Position numbers and translations under genes: made by a program. From Ectocarpus siliculosus (taxonomy: Eukaryota; Sar; Phaeophyceae; Ectocarpales; Ectocarpaceae), in contig FN649727.1 in the NCBI GenBank assembly GCA_000310025.1, forward strand, positions 5,082,520-5,146,519: a DNA stretch of 64,000 bases. Direction: 5' to 3'. This document shows positions 38,628-48,774 of the stretch, piece by piece (position 1 is the stretch's first letter; the number at the start of each line of letters is the position of its first letter). A model generated the notes under the pieces. That model had not been told where the DNA came from. It saw only the letters and a list, made by a program, of their open reading frames with translations, and ran no database searches.

Positions 38628-39895
38628 GTGTTGCCGGTACCATGCACGACCTTCCTGTCCAGCAGTGTGTACAGGGGGACCGCGACGACAGAGATGTAGG
38701 CGACGCCGAGGTCAGCTGACCACACGCGGTATGCGAATTCATCCTCGAACGGGAGCCGGATGTGGTGGGGTCGCGCTTGGTACATCTTGACATCGGCGGC
38801 CGCGAATCGGCGTTGGCGTTCCCGTCGCCCGTTCAGTTGAACCTTGAAGGTCAGGCGATCTCGGATGACGTGGGTGACCCTCCACGGGCCAATGTAGTGG
38901 TCATACGCCAGCTTCGGATAGTGGCTGTCGCGGTGGAGAGTGTTGCTAGCCCCCTTGACTAATACCAGACTTTTGACAACGGCCTTAACACCCGGTGACT
39001 CCCGCGCCATGTTGACGTTGTGGCGCTGTCGCTGTCGGTTTTGGGCCTCATAGCGTCGTTTGAGGATTCCTACGCTCATGCGCTGTTGGTCCGCAATCGT
39101 CCTCTCAAGTCCTTGTCCAATAGGGCCGTCGTCGAGGGCTTGGCTCACGGCGTCGATGTGGCTACGCGGCTCTCGACCGAAGAATATTCGGAATGGTGAC
39201 GCCCCCCGAGGGAGGGACGCGTCTGGCGTGAACCGGTGGATCCAGGTGGCCACAGGGACGAAGTCGTCCCATCGCCGGGGCCATGCAGTACACAGCTGAG
39301 TCAGCGTTTCGTGAAGCCACCCCCCCAGCCTCTCGACTGCTCCCTGTGCCCGCGAGTGGTTGGTTGGGTCGTAGTTCAGGGGTACGCGCAGCCAGCGACA
39401 CAGGTGCTTCATCACTTTCGCCGTGAACTCGCTCTCGGGGTCGCATCGGATCGACAGCGGCACACCAAACATCAGGAGGAGTCCCAGCAGTTCGTGGCTG
39501 ACACTAACTGCTTCCTTCGACGGCAGAGGAACGGCGGCGAGGAACTTGGACGCTCGGTCAATGACGACGAGTGAGTACCGGTTACGGTTGTCGGAGGACA
39601 CCTTCATGTCCTGAATGTCCATCTCGAGGATTTCCCATGGCTGGAGGAGTCGGGCAGGCATCATGGTGAAGTGCTTGCTCCACGCTCTGGTCCGCCGAAG
39701 GCACTTGTGGGACAGGACATAGGCGCGGGCGTCTTTCTCGAGGGTGGGCCAGTGGCACCTCCTCTCGACCAATATCGCCGTACGCGCGGTCCCCGGGTGG
39801 CCGTACGTGCCGTGAATCAGGGCTAACACCGCTGGCACGAGTCGTCTGGGCACCGCAATCGCGTACGCGCGGCACCGTGGTGCGCACCAGAGCAA
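38624..39895 (-). CDS. Ty3/gypsy-type integrase, open frame
   Basis: An uninterrupted frame of about 423 codons; its first codon here is TTG, so it is an internal part of a longer polyprotein. The zinc-binding head is IHGTYGHPGTARTAIL followed by LSHKCLRR; the third ligand position reads His where Cys is usual. The catalytic core has all three acidic residues: EMDIQDM, RCDPESEFTA and NHSRAQGAVERLGGWL, then WLHETLTQLCTAWPRRWDDF typical of gypsy integrases. YIGPWRVTHVIRDRLTFKV begins the C-terminal SH3-like part. Integrase inserts element cDNA into the genome. That this frame is intact while the flanking frames are broken may be chance. Confidence 0.9.
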   Translation of the reverse strand: MLWCAPRCRAYAIAVPRRLVPAVLALIHGTYGHPGTARTAILVERRCHWPTLEKDARAYVLSHKCLRRTRAWSKHFTMMPARLLQPWEILEMDIQDMKVSSDNRNRYSLVVIDRASKFLAAVPLPSKEAVSVSHELLGLLLMFGVPLSIRCDPESEFTAKVMKHLCRWLRVPLNYDPTNHSRAQGAVERLGGWLHETLTQLCTAWPRRWDDFVPVATWIHRFTPDASLPRGASPFRIFFGREPRSHIDAVSQALDDGPIGQGLERTIADQQRMSVGILKRRYEAQNRQRQRHNVNMARESPGVKAVVKSLVLVKGASNTLHRDSHYPKLAYDHYIGPWRVTHVIRDRLTFKVQLNGRRERQRRFAAADVKMYQARPHHIRLPFEDEFAYRVWSADLGVAYISVVAVPLYTLLDRKVVHGTGNT

Positions 39896-40440
39896 GTCGT
39901 CGTTGGCAAGGACATACTCGCTGTCCTCTCCTCGTCCCGCGCGTCCAACTCGCTCCGCAGTGGATGTAGCGAAGGGTCCTGCCGCTGCGCTTCCACGAGT
40001 TTCGCGGTGTCTCGCAGGGTGTCCTCCATCAGCGCCAGCTGGGCGGAGAGTCCACGGCGTAGCTCCAGCGTGTCCAGCGGAAGGTGGTCATCTGAAGAGC
40101 GTTCCTCGGGGTGCGGCAGCGGGGTACTGCTGCCGCGGTGTACCGCCGGTGCCGGGGTGGTCGTCGGTGCCGGAGGAGGCAGCGGTGAAGTCGTTGGTGC
40201 AAGTGTCGGCGAGGGCGGCGTCGGTTGTGGCGGCGGTAACGGCGGTGATGGCGTCGGCGACTCAGCGAGCGCGCCGGCTCTGGTGTAGGCGTTGGCACCG
40301 AGCGTCGGGCCAGTGCCTTCCCTGTCGACGAGGCCCGGGTGGTTCCACCACGCCTGCGATTGGCGGCCGGTATGGCGTCCGTCGGTTTCTCAACCGGTGG
40401 GGGTGCTGCCCGGCGGGCCATTCTTCATGTGACCCTCGGT
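39823..40440 (-). pseudogene. Pro/Arg-rich linker and short helical segment of the element polyprotein
   Basis: Between the methyltransferase-like region and the integrase, one frame reads through Pro/Thr/Ser-rich repeats. It then gives an amphipathic segment, DTLELRRGLSAQLALMEDTL followed by LVEAQRQDPSLHPLRSEL, up to the integrase head with a frameshift near 39900. The stop after FFDIPRVT (near 40430) may separate two ORFs. No protease or reverse transcriptase motif is seen. Confidence 0.5.
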
Positions 40441-41790
40441 ATATCAAAAAAGCGCGGCTCCTCGACGCTGGCGTCCACGATCGGGGCCCCGGGTGCTTCG
40501 TCCCCCCCCCCCATGCCCCCTCTTCCTTGCTAGGTGCTTCCGTCGGCTCCAGCCAGGGGCTAGCAAGGGCCACCGACAACTCTTCGTCCATGCTAGGGCG
40601 CTGGTCCGCACGGGTGCCCACCACGCCGTAGATGCCGAGTGCACTGACCGCTTCTCGGAGCATGGCTGGCAAGGTGAACTCCTCGAGCGCCCACACGGCG
40701 TCGATACGCCGAACAGTCGGCGGGATGTGGAAGTCGGCTTGGGTCGTGGTGAGGTTCACGAAATCAGCCCATGACAGGTCTTCGGCGTCGACGAGAGGCG
40801 CGTCATCCGTGGGGTGGGGCTGGTACTTCTCCGGCAGTGGTCGACGGCCCATGACGTGCCCATGGGTGAGGGTGATCGCTGCGTACTCTCTGGCTGTTTC
40901 AGGAAGAAATTGCCCTCATGCTCCAGGAACGCGCCTACCGTGGGTTTTGCGGTCGTGCGCTGCTGTAGACGGAGCTTCCATCTGGCCAACTTCGCCGGCA
41001 GCTGTTTGGGGAAGTTGTGCGGGTACCGCTTGACTGCAACCGCGAAGACCCGCTGTTTCCCGGTGGGTACCCCTACATCCGTGGCATGTAGAGTGGCTTC
41101 CTTGACGAAGCACCGAGCGTGCTCCAAGGTCGGTCACAGGCGGTCCTTCCACGCCGGTGTCCTGGAGAATCCCGCCGGGTACTCCAGGAGCAGCAGCTGC
41201 GCCCTGGAGATGGTGAGGGTGTCCACGATGGCGGCGGCCTGGGTGGTCGCCGTGTCGCCGCGGCGGTGGGGGGTCGTAGCGTTGGCAGGCGTTGCCGATG
41301 AGAACTTTAGGTCGGGGTTCGGTCAGTACCTGCGTGCAGTGGCGGCCAACAGGCGGAGTTCGGACTAGACGGACGTCTTTACTCCAGCTGTCTACGCTCA
41401 CACACTCCAGCGTGGTCCAGTCCGGCTCGATGGCGGCGTCGACTCGTAGACGGCCTTCGAGCGCCAGGGGCGCTCTGCCGGCACCGCAGCCCAAAACTAC
41501 GGCTCGGGGCAGCCGGGGGACCAGGGCGGTCCGAGCGTCCTCGTAGCTCTGGAGGCGGTGGCAGTCGTCGCTTTCCAGGAGCTCCGGTGTGAGCTGGGGG
41601 GCATAGAAAACGGGTAGCGGCACCGCCGGCTGGTGGCATACCTCGGTCGGCCCAAGCGCAACAAGGGAGACGCCGTCAAGTACCTTCTCGTCCTCCACCG
41701 CTGCCCGAATTTCCGCGGTCGCGTTGAAGGGCGGCGGGTCGGTCTCCTCCGGTGACGTCGGAGGTGCCAACGTCCGGAGCGGCACACTAT
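40440..41790 (-). pseudogene. Cytosine-5 DNA methyltransferase-like ORF of the retroelement, frameshifted
   Basis: Ordered motifs of the C5-MTase family can be matched. Motif I-like is VVLGCGAGRAPLALEG with an acidic IEPD (41500-41420). Motif IV-like is VLIGNACQRYD, with Cys-Gln where PCQ is usual (41308-41276). Motif VI-like is LLLLEYPAGFSR, where ENV is usual (about 41205-41165). Motif VIII-like is DVGVPTGKQRVFAVAV (about 41080-41035). Motif X-like is EFTLPAMLREAVSALG (40684-40632). Between VIII and X lies a target-recognition-sized segment containing LTHGHVMGRRPLPEKY and DLSWADFV. The region is broken by a frameshift near 41260 (C run), a stop at 41136-41134 (TGA) and a frameshift near 40890. 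A further slip lies at the poly-G near 40505. The family assignment rests on motif order and spacing; several key residues deviate, so activity is unlikely from this copy. Confidence 0.6.
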
Positions 41791-42198
41791 TGACACAGCA
41801 CGCGACAGATCCCAGAAGAGGAACGACGCTACCAGGCGGGACCGGGACGCCCTGTCGGTCGCGCACAGCACGTGCGTCCGCACGACAGTGTTCCCAGCAA
41901 GAACGGGGATCTCGAGCCACAAGCTCGACGACGGGGTCTAACACCCCGCCTCGGAGTGCCCGTTCGAGGAGTGCTGTCCCGCCGTCGCCAGCAAGACAGT
42001 GGGACAGGACTCCTCGAACGGGCACTCCGCGGCCGGGTGTTGGACCCTTTGAACTTCTGGCTCGAGATCCCCGTCTTGCAAGGAACATTGTCGTGTCGGC
42101 ACACGTGCCGTGCGCGACCGACCGACCGACACGGCGTCCCTATCTCCGCCTGGTAGCGTCGTTCTTCTTCTCGGATTTGTCGGATGTTGTGTCACAGA
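41789..42198. repeat. Long imperfect inverted repeat (about 200 bp arms)
   Basis: The left arm (41789 to about 41988) and right arm (about 41992-42198) are reverse complements with scattered mismatches. For example AACGACGCTACCAGGCGG on the left matches CCGCCTGGTAGCGTCGTT on the right, and GAGTGCCCGTTCGAGGAGT matches its complement near the centre. Transcripts through it would fold into a long hairpin. It sits at the upstream end of the methyltransferase-like ORF. Confidence 0.85.
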
Positions 42199-42769
42199 GC
42201 AGGAAAACAATGCATCGTTTTTGAATAAACGCGTTCGTGTGTGTCATTACGTTTCGTCCTTGTGGGATAATTTTCAGTTCTGGACTAGCCGAACTAGCAC
42301 AAACGCAAAAGCTACTACCACCGTAGAAAGAGAAAGAGAAATAGAGAGAGAGAGAGAGACCGGCGAGCGAAAACAAAATCTCGCGCCCCGCACCCCTGTG
42401 GAAAATTTATGTTGCGAGCCTCACCATGGGCGTTGATCACGGTGCCGGTCTCACGCAGACCCCGGCCATGGGCCGACATGAAAGTGGCGCGAGTACACGG
42501 GGATTCAAAACATCTTCGCGATGTCGTTCTTCTCGAACGGCCGCTTCCAGGCCCCTGTCGACCGCCCCTTGGTCTCCGAAACCAGAATATTCATCGCTGA
42601 CGTCTGCCTGGCTGAATCGTCGGCCGCAGCGGTTCGGAGCGAGTGCATCCACCCGCCAGGCGTGGGACATAACATCGATGGGAAAACATCGAAGAACTTT
42701 TGGACGAAATGGGTAAGATGTTCAGAAGTTATCATGGTGAGCGATTTCAACTCCATAGCTTCCAGTGAG

Positions 42770-43335
42770 GGGGGGGGGCGGGGGGTTCTCATGGTTGTGC
42801 ATGCCGTAGTCGATATACCATTGATCTCGCATCCCTACAAAGCCGGGACGGAGCACGCCGGGTTCTCGCCGGACCAGGCTCTCACATCACCAAGCGCGAA
42901 GCGCCGTGAGGTATTCGGCGAGTGGCATGAAGGGTGCGATGCATCCTGCTAAGGGTGTTCGGCATCTTGTGCTTACTCCCTTGCGTACCGTACGGATGAC
43001 AGCTGCGTATGACCTAATTATTTCCTGGTGCTTTCACTTCCAGAGACAGTTGTAAGCACTGTGTAACTGCCTCGAGGGTGCTTGACCAATTTAACACAAC
43101 GTGGTGCCGTTATCCCCCTTGCGCGGAGTGAGGGTTCTCGACCCTGTACAACACAATCTACTCGACCACCATTATAGTTACCGCAAAAAAAAAAAGGAGG
43201 TATAAAAAAAGCGGTAACCTGGTTGCCGAGCTCACGAAGTGATCGGCTCGTTTTACAACGTCGTTGCCAAGCGACGAAAGCCCAACCCCGATGGCAAACA
43301 CCGGGGGGTGGCAGTGAGGGGTGGGGGGGGGGGGC
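42770..43335 (+). repeat. About 0.55 kb direct repeat, copy A
   Basis: Begins in a G run followed by the shared CATTGATCTCGCATCCCTAC. It contains GAAGCGCCGTGAGGTATTCG and CAGAGACAGTTGTAAGCACT, plus an internal hairpin GGTTACCGC...GCGGTAACC around an A-rich loop, and ends near a second G run. Copy B is at 50780-51325 in the same orientation, with roughly 90% identity by eye. Confidence 0.9.
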
Positions 43336-43589
43336 AGGCGATCGGGAGATACGGAGAAGACAAGGTGAGTGCCAACGGAGGGAGGAGGAGTTAACGAGCT
43401 GATGGAAATGCGGAAAAACGGAGGGGAGCTGGGAAGAGCATAGGGCTCTAACCACTTGTCTTTGTGCTACCCGGTCCGGTCCCTGTTTGCTTTGTTGGTT
43501 CCGTGGAGATCAACCGAATAGAGGGGCTCCGGTGCCTCGTGACCCTCGGGCTCGGCCCGTTGTCGTGGATCAGGGCAGGCTCCGGGCTC

Positions 43590-44719
43590 GTAGGGAGCAC
43601 GTCTTGACGACGATGGCCGAGCGCCGGGGCCACCGGCGTAAATGCAAGGTGCCTGACGATTTCAATATCTTCGTTCGGGCGCATACCGCCGGTCTCCGCG
43701 GGTGTAAAACCGCTATTGCCGATGACGTATTCGATTAGTGGGATTTCCTCGATTTCCATGGCAAGGGGGCTACGTGGGTTCAAGCGCACCTCTGCCCCAA
43801 CGTCGGGTCCTCAACCGGAACGGGATGTTCCGCCCAAGGTGCCTACGCCAAACGGTATGTCGCCAACTCTATAGACAAAAGGGTCGTTTCTAAGTTGAGG
43901 ATGGCGCACCTCGAACTTGGTCGGGACTCCGTGTGGAGTGCGGTTGAGAAGAGCGGCAATCCGTGATCGAGTCCCCAAGTTGGGGGTACCTTTCATTTGT
44001 CAATGAAGAACAGAAGGTGTGGGGGTGACGGTCAAGCAAGCCGAGCCCGTGTTCGCGCACACCTTGGGCTCGTTGTTGCAGGACATGGGGGCTCGGGCTC
44101 AGCTCGCTACGCAGCGGAGCGTATCTTGTTTACTCGCGACATTCCTCGATGCGGCCGGGGTTTGACCGTTCCTGCACCTTGGTTTCACAGGTGTTGCGTC
44201 TGCCACACTCTCGGGAATTGATCTTTGGTTTTCATTTTGAGAAGACCTTGCGGCGTTCGAGTGAAGCGGTGGTCGTCTTGGCTGATGCGGAATGCCCGCA
44301 GATTTGTGCGTTCCGGGCTGTGACCGAGTACATTTCGGCGGCCCAGCGGATTGGTTGGGACTTGACCAAAGTGTGTTTTTCCCGGAAGTGTCTGCAGACC
44401 GGGGGACGGGGGGAGGGCGCGTTTAGGGCGCCGAGTTACACGCTGCCGGACTGCCGCATTCGTTCACGATGCACTCTTTTCGAGTCGGGGGTTCACTGAA
44501 CCAGTCGATAGCGGGCACGGCGGTGGATGAGATCACGCCATCGTAGGCTGGAAGACCGAATCCGTAGCTAAGCGCTACATCGGGGCTACCACACGCTCTC
44601 GGGTAGTGGGGGGCAAGCGTCAGAGGGAAGAGGAGTATGCGCTCGCTGCTAAGGCACCGTTTTCGCCGACCTTTGCCGCGGCTTGGTCAGCGTGTTTTTC
44701 CAAGGGATGTGTAACATAA
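43590..44719 (+). pseudogene. Decayed tyrosine recombinase (DIRS/Crypton-type)
   Basis: The plus strand reads as a tyrosine recombinase broken by several stops and frameshifts. A core-binding-like part (DDFNIFVRAHTAGLRGC, WVQAHLCPNVGSS, LELGRDSVWSAVEKSGNP) leads to TLGSLLQDMGARAQLATQRS. The catalytic part is LIFGFHFEKTLRRSSEAVVV, CAFRAVTEYISAAQRIGWDL, MHSFRVGGSL (the His-x-x-Arg pair) and RYIGATTRS with the nucleophile Tyr position; it ends at TAA 44717-44719. Such recombinases belong to Crypton DNA elements and DIRS-like retroelements. No DIRS-type reverse transcriptase is visible nearby. The element is dead as read. Confidence 0.75.
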
Positions 44720-45819
44720 GTGTTGGGTGAGTCTCAAGTAAATGCGGACCTGGGTCGATGGTCAAGAAGAATCAAAATATACGAAAGGTTGGGTGGGACC
44801 ACCGGACGCCGCAGGAGGCCTCTCCAAACCCACGTACCTCAAATGATCCATCCCGAGGAAGAGAATACCTTAGTAAAATTGTTACCCTATAGAAAGATTC
44901 AAATTTGGCACAAATTGTGGAACTGCGACAGGTAAACGTTTACTAGGGTTAAGGATTGGCTCCCCGCCCCCCAATGGGGCGGGCGGCTATAGCGAGACGG
45001 ATGGCGGTGAGGGTTTGGGAAGAAGTGAAGTACAAGAATAAGAAGGAAGACGACCGCACTCTATTAGTCTATATATAGGTGGCAACCAAAGATAAAAGTC
45101 TACGAGAGCCGAACTACATTTAAAATTGCCAGCGGAAGACCGGACTGCCTCTCTCTGGTATTTTCTGGACTCTTTTTCAGTTTCAGAAGTGATACAGTGT
45201 AACGTCACGCGCGTTGACCGTTTTCCTTTTTCTTGTCTGATCAGATAACGTTCGTTCAGACGTCCAGGCACTCACGCGTCGCCCGTGCAGTTCCACCAAA
45301 CTGCGCTGCCAAACAAGTCTCTTTCTAATCGTGAGTCATCGAACTGCAGATCCCTCTTGCAACCTTGCTACATAGTTGGCTCGTTCGTCTGTCGCGCCCA
45401 AAGAATACCAAAGAGGCACACTACATTTTACTGCTTGCCGGCTCCTGTGACAATTTTTCTGGACACACGCCACATCGATCACCCACTCACACTCACTCAG
45501 ACCATGCGTTCGTCGACAGGAGCTTCCCCGCTCTGATACCGAGTTTAGGAACAATTCTGTCACGGCAATGGAGCGCTGCAATCTCGGGCAACGAATCACG
45601 CAGCGTCACCATGTTGGTACTGCGAAGAATACCCTTGAAAAGGACGCTTCCGCTGTGAACTTGAAGGCACCAGGAAACACAGAACGCGGCAAGACCCACA
45701 GACGGCGGTTTCAATGGTGGAGGAGCGAGCATCGGGAAGGGCGATCATGTCTGGCCCCGGGGCGTCGATGAAGTGGACGACGTAGTAATCGGAAGGAAGA
45801 GGCGGTCCACAGATCCTGC
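44720..45819. other. No gene seen; probable transposon-derived sequence
   Basis: This stretch separates the recombinase remnant (+) from a gypsy integrase remnant (-). It may contain an LTR of the latter (a TATATATAGG sequence at about 45070), but I could not define its ends. Confidence 0.35.
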
Positions 45820-47185
45820 CTAGTCACCTAAGTCCCTCTTGGGCATTGCACCAGAAGAAAGCGCCCACACGCCGAGGAGTAGCGGCGAAGCGACGGTTCC
45901 ATGTAGAACGAGAGACGAAATAGTAGCCCAAGGCAAGGATCGCTCACCTTTGACACGCGCTGATTCTCGCGTGGCCACACCAATACACATCGCGCGATGC
46001 TGGTCGGGCAAGCCCGTCCAATGCCGGAGAATGCGTGGCTTCTGGAGTGCTGAAGATCCATCCCACGCTCCCATCACGGAAGAAGACGTTTCCAGTGTGT
46101 CTGGTACACAACAGCGGTGGTGTCACCACGAACACGAACAAACTGATGTCCACTAATGCGTTCAACCTCCTGATGTTCAACCGGAGTCGACACTTCCGTC
46201 TTCCGTAACATCGTGGGGAAGAAATTTGGTCGCAAATGTGTCCAAGACAAACTGCGTGAGATCGGCAAGTAGGAGCCTCGGCATGTCGTCGGTATCATGC
46301 CGGTTGGCGCAGGCTTGCGACGCACAACCGACACCCCAGGTTTCGAGTCGTGGCCAGGCAGGTCCGACGGAATATCCAAGTAGAGCAACTTGGACGCCAA
46401 AGGACTGCCATCAGGGGGCGTTTACGAACAGGGTCCAACAGCCAAAACTTTGAACGGACCGATCCATAGCAAACACAATTAGTCTGTGAGAACCTTGTTG
46501 TCTGTACCTGAACGAACACCTTGGTAAATGGTTGATTAGGAGTTATATATCAAGACCCATCCACCAACTTTAGTGGCCGCGGGCGCAAGGATGCTCAAGA
46601 ACAGAAATCGGCAAGCGAGCCAGATAGTTCATGAGCACCTCATTTGGCGTCAAATCAGTGGCTGCACTAACCGAGTTGTTGCAAGCAAACTCAACGTGTG
46701 GTAGATGGGCATCCCAGTCGTCTTCCGCCTCTCATGACCCTAGCCATAGTGTGATTGACACGTCCCGGAGCCACCATTTCCGTTGGGGTCGTAGGAGCTA
46801 GTAGTAGCCACTTTGCGAATAGCCAAACGTGTTAGTATAGCTTGGGAGACTTTCGAGCAAACCTGGAAACCACTGTCAGACGAAAGCCAACCCTACAAGG
46901 GCTATATCGATTGACCAAGATGTCGGCAGTGCCCTCGGCATACATATGAGCACGGCGACTGAAACAGTCTATGAAGAGCAGAATGTACGTGTCACAGCGC
47001 GGCGTGACAGAAAGAGGGTCGAGGTAGTAGTCGGCACTCGCCGATACACCGGGGGGCGGACGGCAACGCAAGCCACAAAGTAGGCCACCGGGAGGTCCGA
47101 CGATGATGATTTGCAGGCTTGACATCGCAAACAAGGCCGAATCCACCATTACGGGCAAACAGTCATGCCAAAGACCCCAATACAC
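45820..47185 (-). pseudogene. Second, different Ty3/gypsy integrase remnant
   Basis: Minus-strand fragments in changing frames show an integrase core: CDTYILLFIDCFSRRAHMYA with EGTADILVNRYSP (47185-46832), WDAHLPHVEFACNNSVSAAT (about 46725-46660), then HQFVRVRGDTTAVVYQTHWK (about 46150-46080) and the chromodomain-region-like MDLQHSRSHAFSG. Stops and frameshifts are frequent. Sequence differs clearly from the integrase at 38.6-39.9 kb, so it is another lineage. Confidence 0.75.
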
Positions 47186-47379
47186 ATGTTACATGCTAGG
47201 CGACCTGGTTGCACCGAGGTCACAAATTTGTACACGTGTTACTCATGCTTCAACAGCTGCCTGATCAACTGCTATCCTTATTCAAAAATAATTGTCCTTA
47301 ATTACTACTTTGTTGTTATTTTTCCTTACTTACTAAAAGGAACAACGACGACAACTCACCAGATGGGTCAATTCATGTA

Positions 47380-47870
47380 GAGATTGGCCATGTCACTGTA
47401 GTTGAACTAGATGAATACTTGGGGATTGAGTTCATGAAGACATTGGAAGAGGATGAAGTTCTTCAAGCGCAAGAGTTAGTACACGAACTAAGGATCTCAG
47501 AAGAACGAACCTTACGGCTTTAATTTCGTACTTGCCTACTAGGAGCATCAACACAGTCATGTATTGTACACCAAGATTCAATACGCTTCATAAGGTATGG
47601 ACATAACGTATGTTGATGACCAAGGATACCATTCCAAGTTATGCCACTAGTAGGCATATTCACGAGGGAATGTTAAGTAGGGTAAGATTGGAAGGTCCTG
47701 ACCCCTACAAGTAGGAATTTTTGAAGGAGATAAAAGCTGATTTGAAAGGAGATATGGACTGGGTTTTTAACGAAATCGTTGAGGATGGGAACAAGAAAAT
47801 GGAGGATTTTTCGAGTCCGGGCAAGATGGTGCTAAGCAGGCTGTAGTAGCTAGCTGCGAGCACCTGGTGG
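47380..47870 (+). pseudogene. AT-rich coding-like remnant of unknown origin
   Basis: A plus-strand frame gives IGHVTVVELDEYLGIEFMKT and DEVLQAQELVHELRISEERT before a TAA. After a gap another gives DLKGDMDWVFNEIVEDGNKK. The sequence is acidic, helical-looking and richer in A/T than its surroundings. I cannot assign a family. It may be a gag-like or foreign fragment inside the transposon nest. Confidence 0.3.
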
Positions 47871-47944
47871 AGGATAAATTAGGAATGTTACAACATTCAG
47901 TAATTAAGGTATTAAAGAACAGTTCTTCTTTCAAAGACAGCATG

Positions 47945-48093
47945 ACTAAGCGAGTCATGTCAAGAATGAAGGATTTTGGTGTGATTTTGTAAGGAAGGAA
48001 GAATAACAACGAAGTAGTCCTTACTAAGCGAGTCGTGTCAAGAATGAAGGATTTTGGTGTGATCTACTGCTGTAGTAAGGAAGGAAGAATAAC
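47945..48093. repeat. Tandem duplication, period 78 bp
   Basis: Two units starting ACTAAGCGAGTC(A/G)TGTCAAG share AGAATGAAGGATTTTGGTGT and GTAAGGAAGGAAGAATAAC. The second has a small insertion (CTACTGCTGTA). Confidence 0.9.
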
Positions 48094-48774
48094 TACTTGT
48101 CATGCCTCATTCGTATTGTCGCCGTCCAAGCCAACCAGCTGTGACCAAGTCTCCGACAAACCCACAGACGATCTCTCTTACCTTCAAGTGCCACGAGGAG
48201 CGAACGCGACAGGAAGGGATTGAAAGATCTGCGGGCGGACCTACCTGTGGTCCTGTGGGTGTGGCAGAAAGCTTGCACCGCAAGACGGGAAGGCTTTTTG
48301 ATGGAGGGGGGCATCATCATGATAGTCGACGGCACTCTATTTGTGTGTCTGTCAACAAGTAGCATAGACCTCTCGCACTCAGACGTAAACAGGTAGGTGT
48401 CTCACCTGCTGCCCACGTTTCAGGCTAAGGATATTGGTGTCTATGATACAGCAGACACGGAAGATGCACGTCGACGTGCGGTGAACCTCACGGGCAGTTA
48501 TAGTATCCCCCCGTACCCACCACACCCTGTGACACACGGACCCCCCCACAGAGGGAAGCAAGGCGAGGCAGACCCACCCACACACAGTACAACACACCAC
48601 AGCACAGCAGACAGCCGTCTGTACCCTTGACCGCGAGAGAAAGGTAGACAGGTGAACTCCAGCACATCAAGACGTTCGTCGCGCCAACCACCGTACAGCT
48701 CTGGCTTCAACCCCAGTATCGCCTTGCACCGGAGAGGGCATGCACTGCTGATTCGTTCTTTGGCGGAGGAAAAC

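Larger units (their letters stand above)
38213..42198 (-). mobile_element. Degenerate Ty3/gypsy-type element carrying a C5-methyltransferase-like ORF
   Basis: Read on the minus strand, the order is: a long inverted repeat (41789-42198), a frameshifted methyltransferase-like region (about 41790-40440), a Pro/Arg-rich linker and short helical segment (40421-39900), an integrase (39895-38624), and a gypsy integrase C-terminal extension broken by frameshifts (38627-38213). No reverse transcriptase or RNase H signature is visible in this span, which is odd for a gypsy element. LTR boundaries and target duplications could not be identified. Individual parts are annotated separately. Confidence 0.7.

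Noticed and set aside
42505-42792. Minus-strand frame of 95 codons (HFVQKFFDVFPSMLCPTPGG) beside the direct repeat
   Set aside because: Protein-like in places but no homologue recognised and no link to the neighbouring element could be shown.
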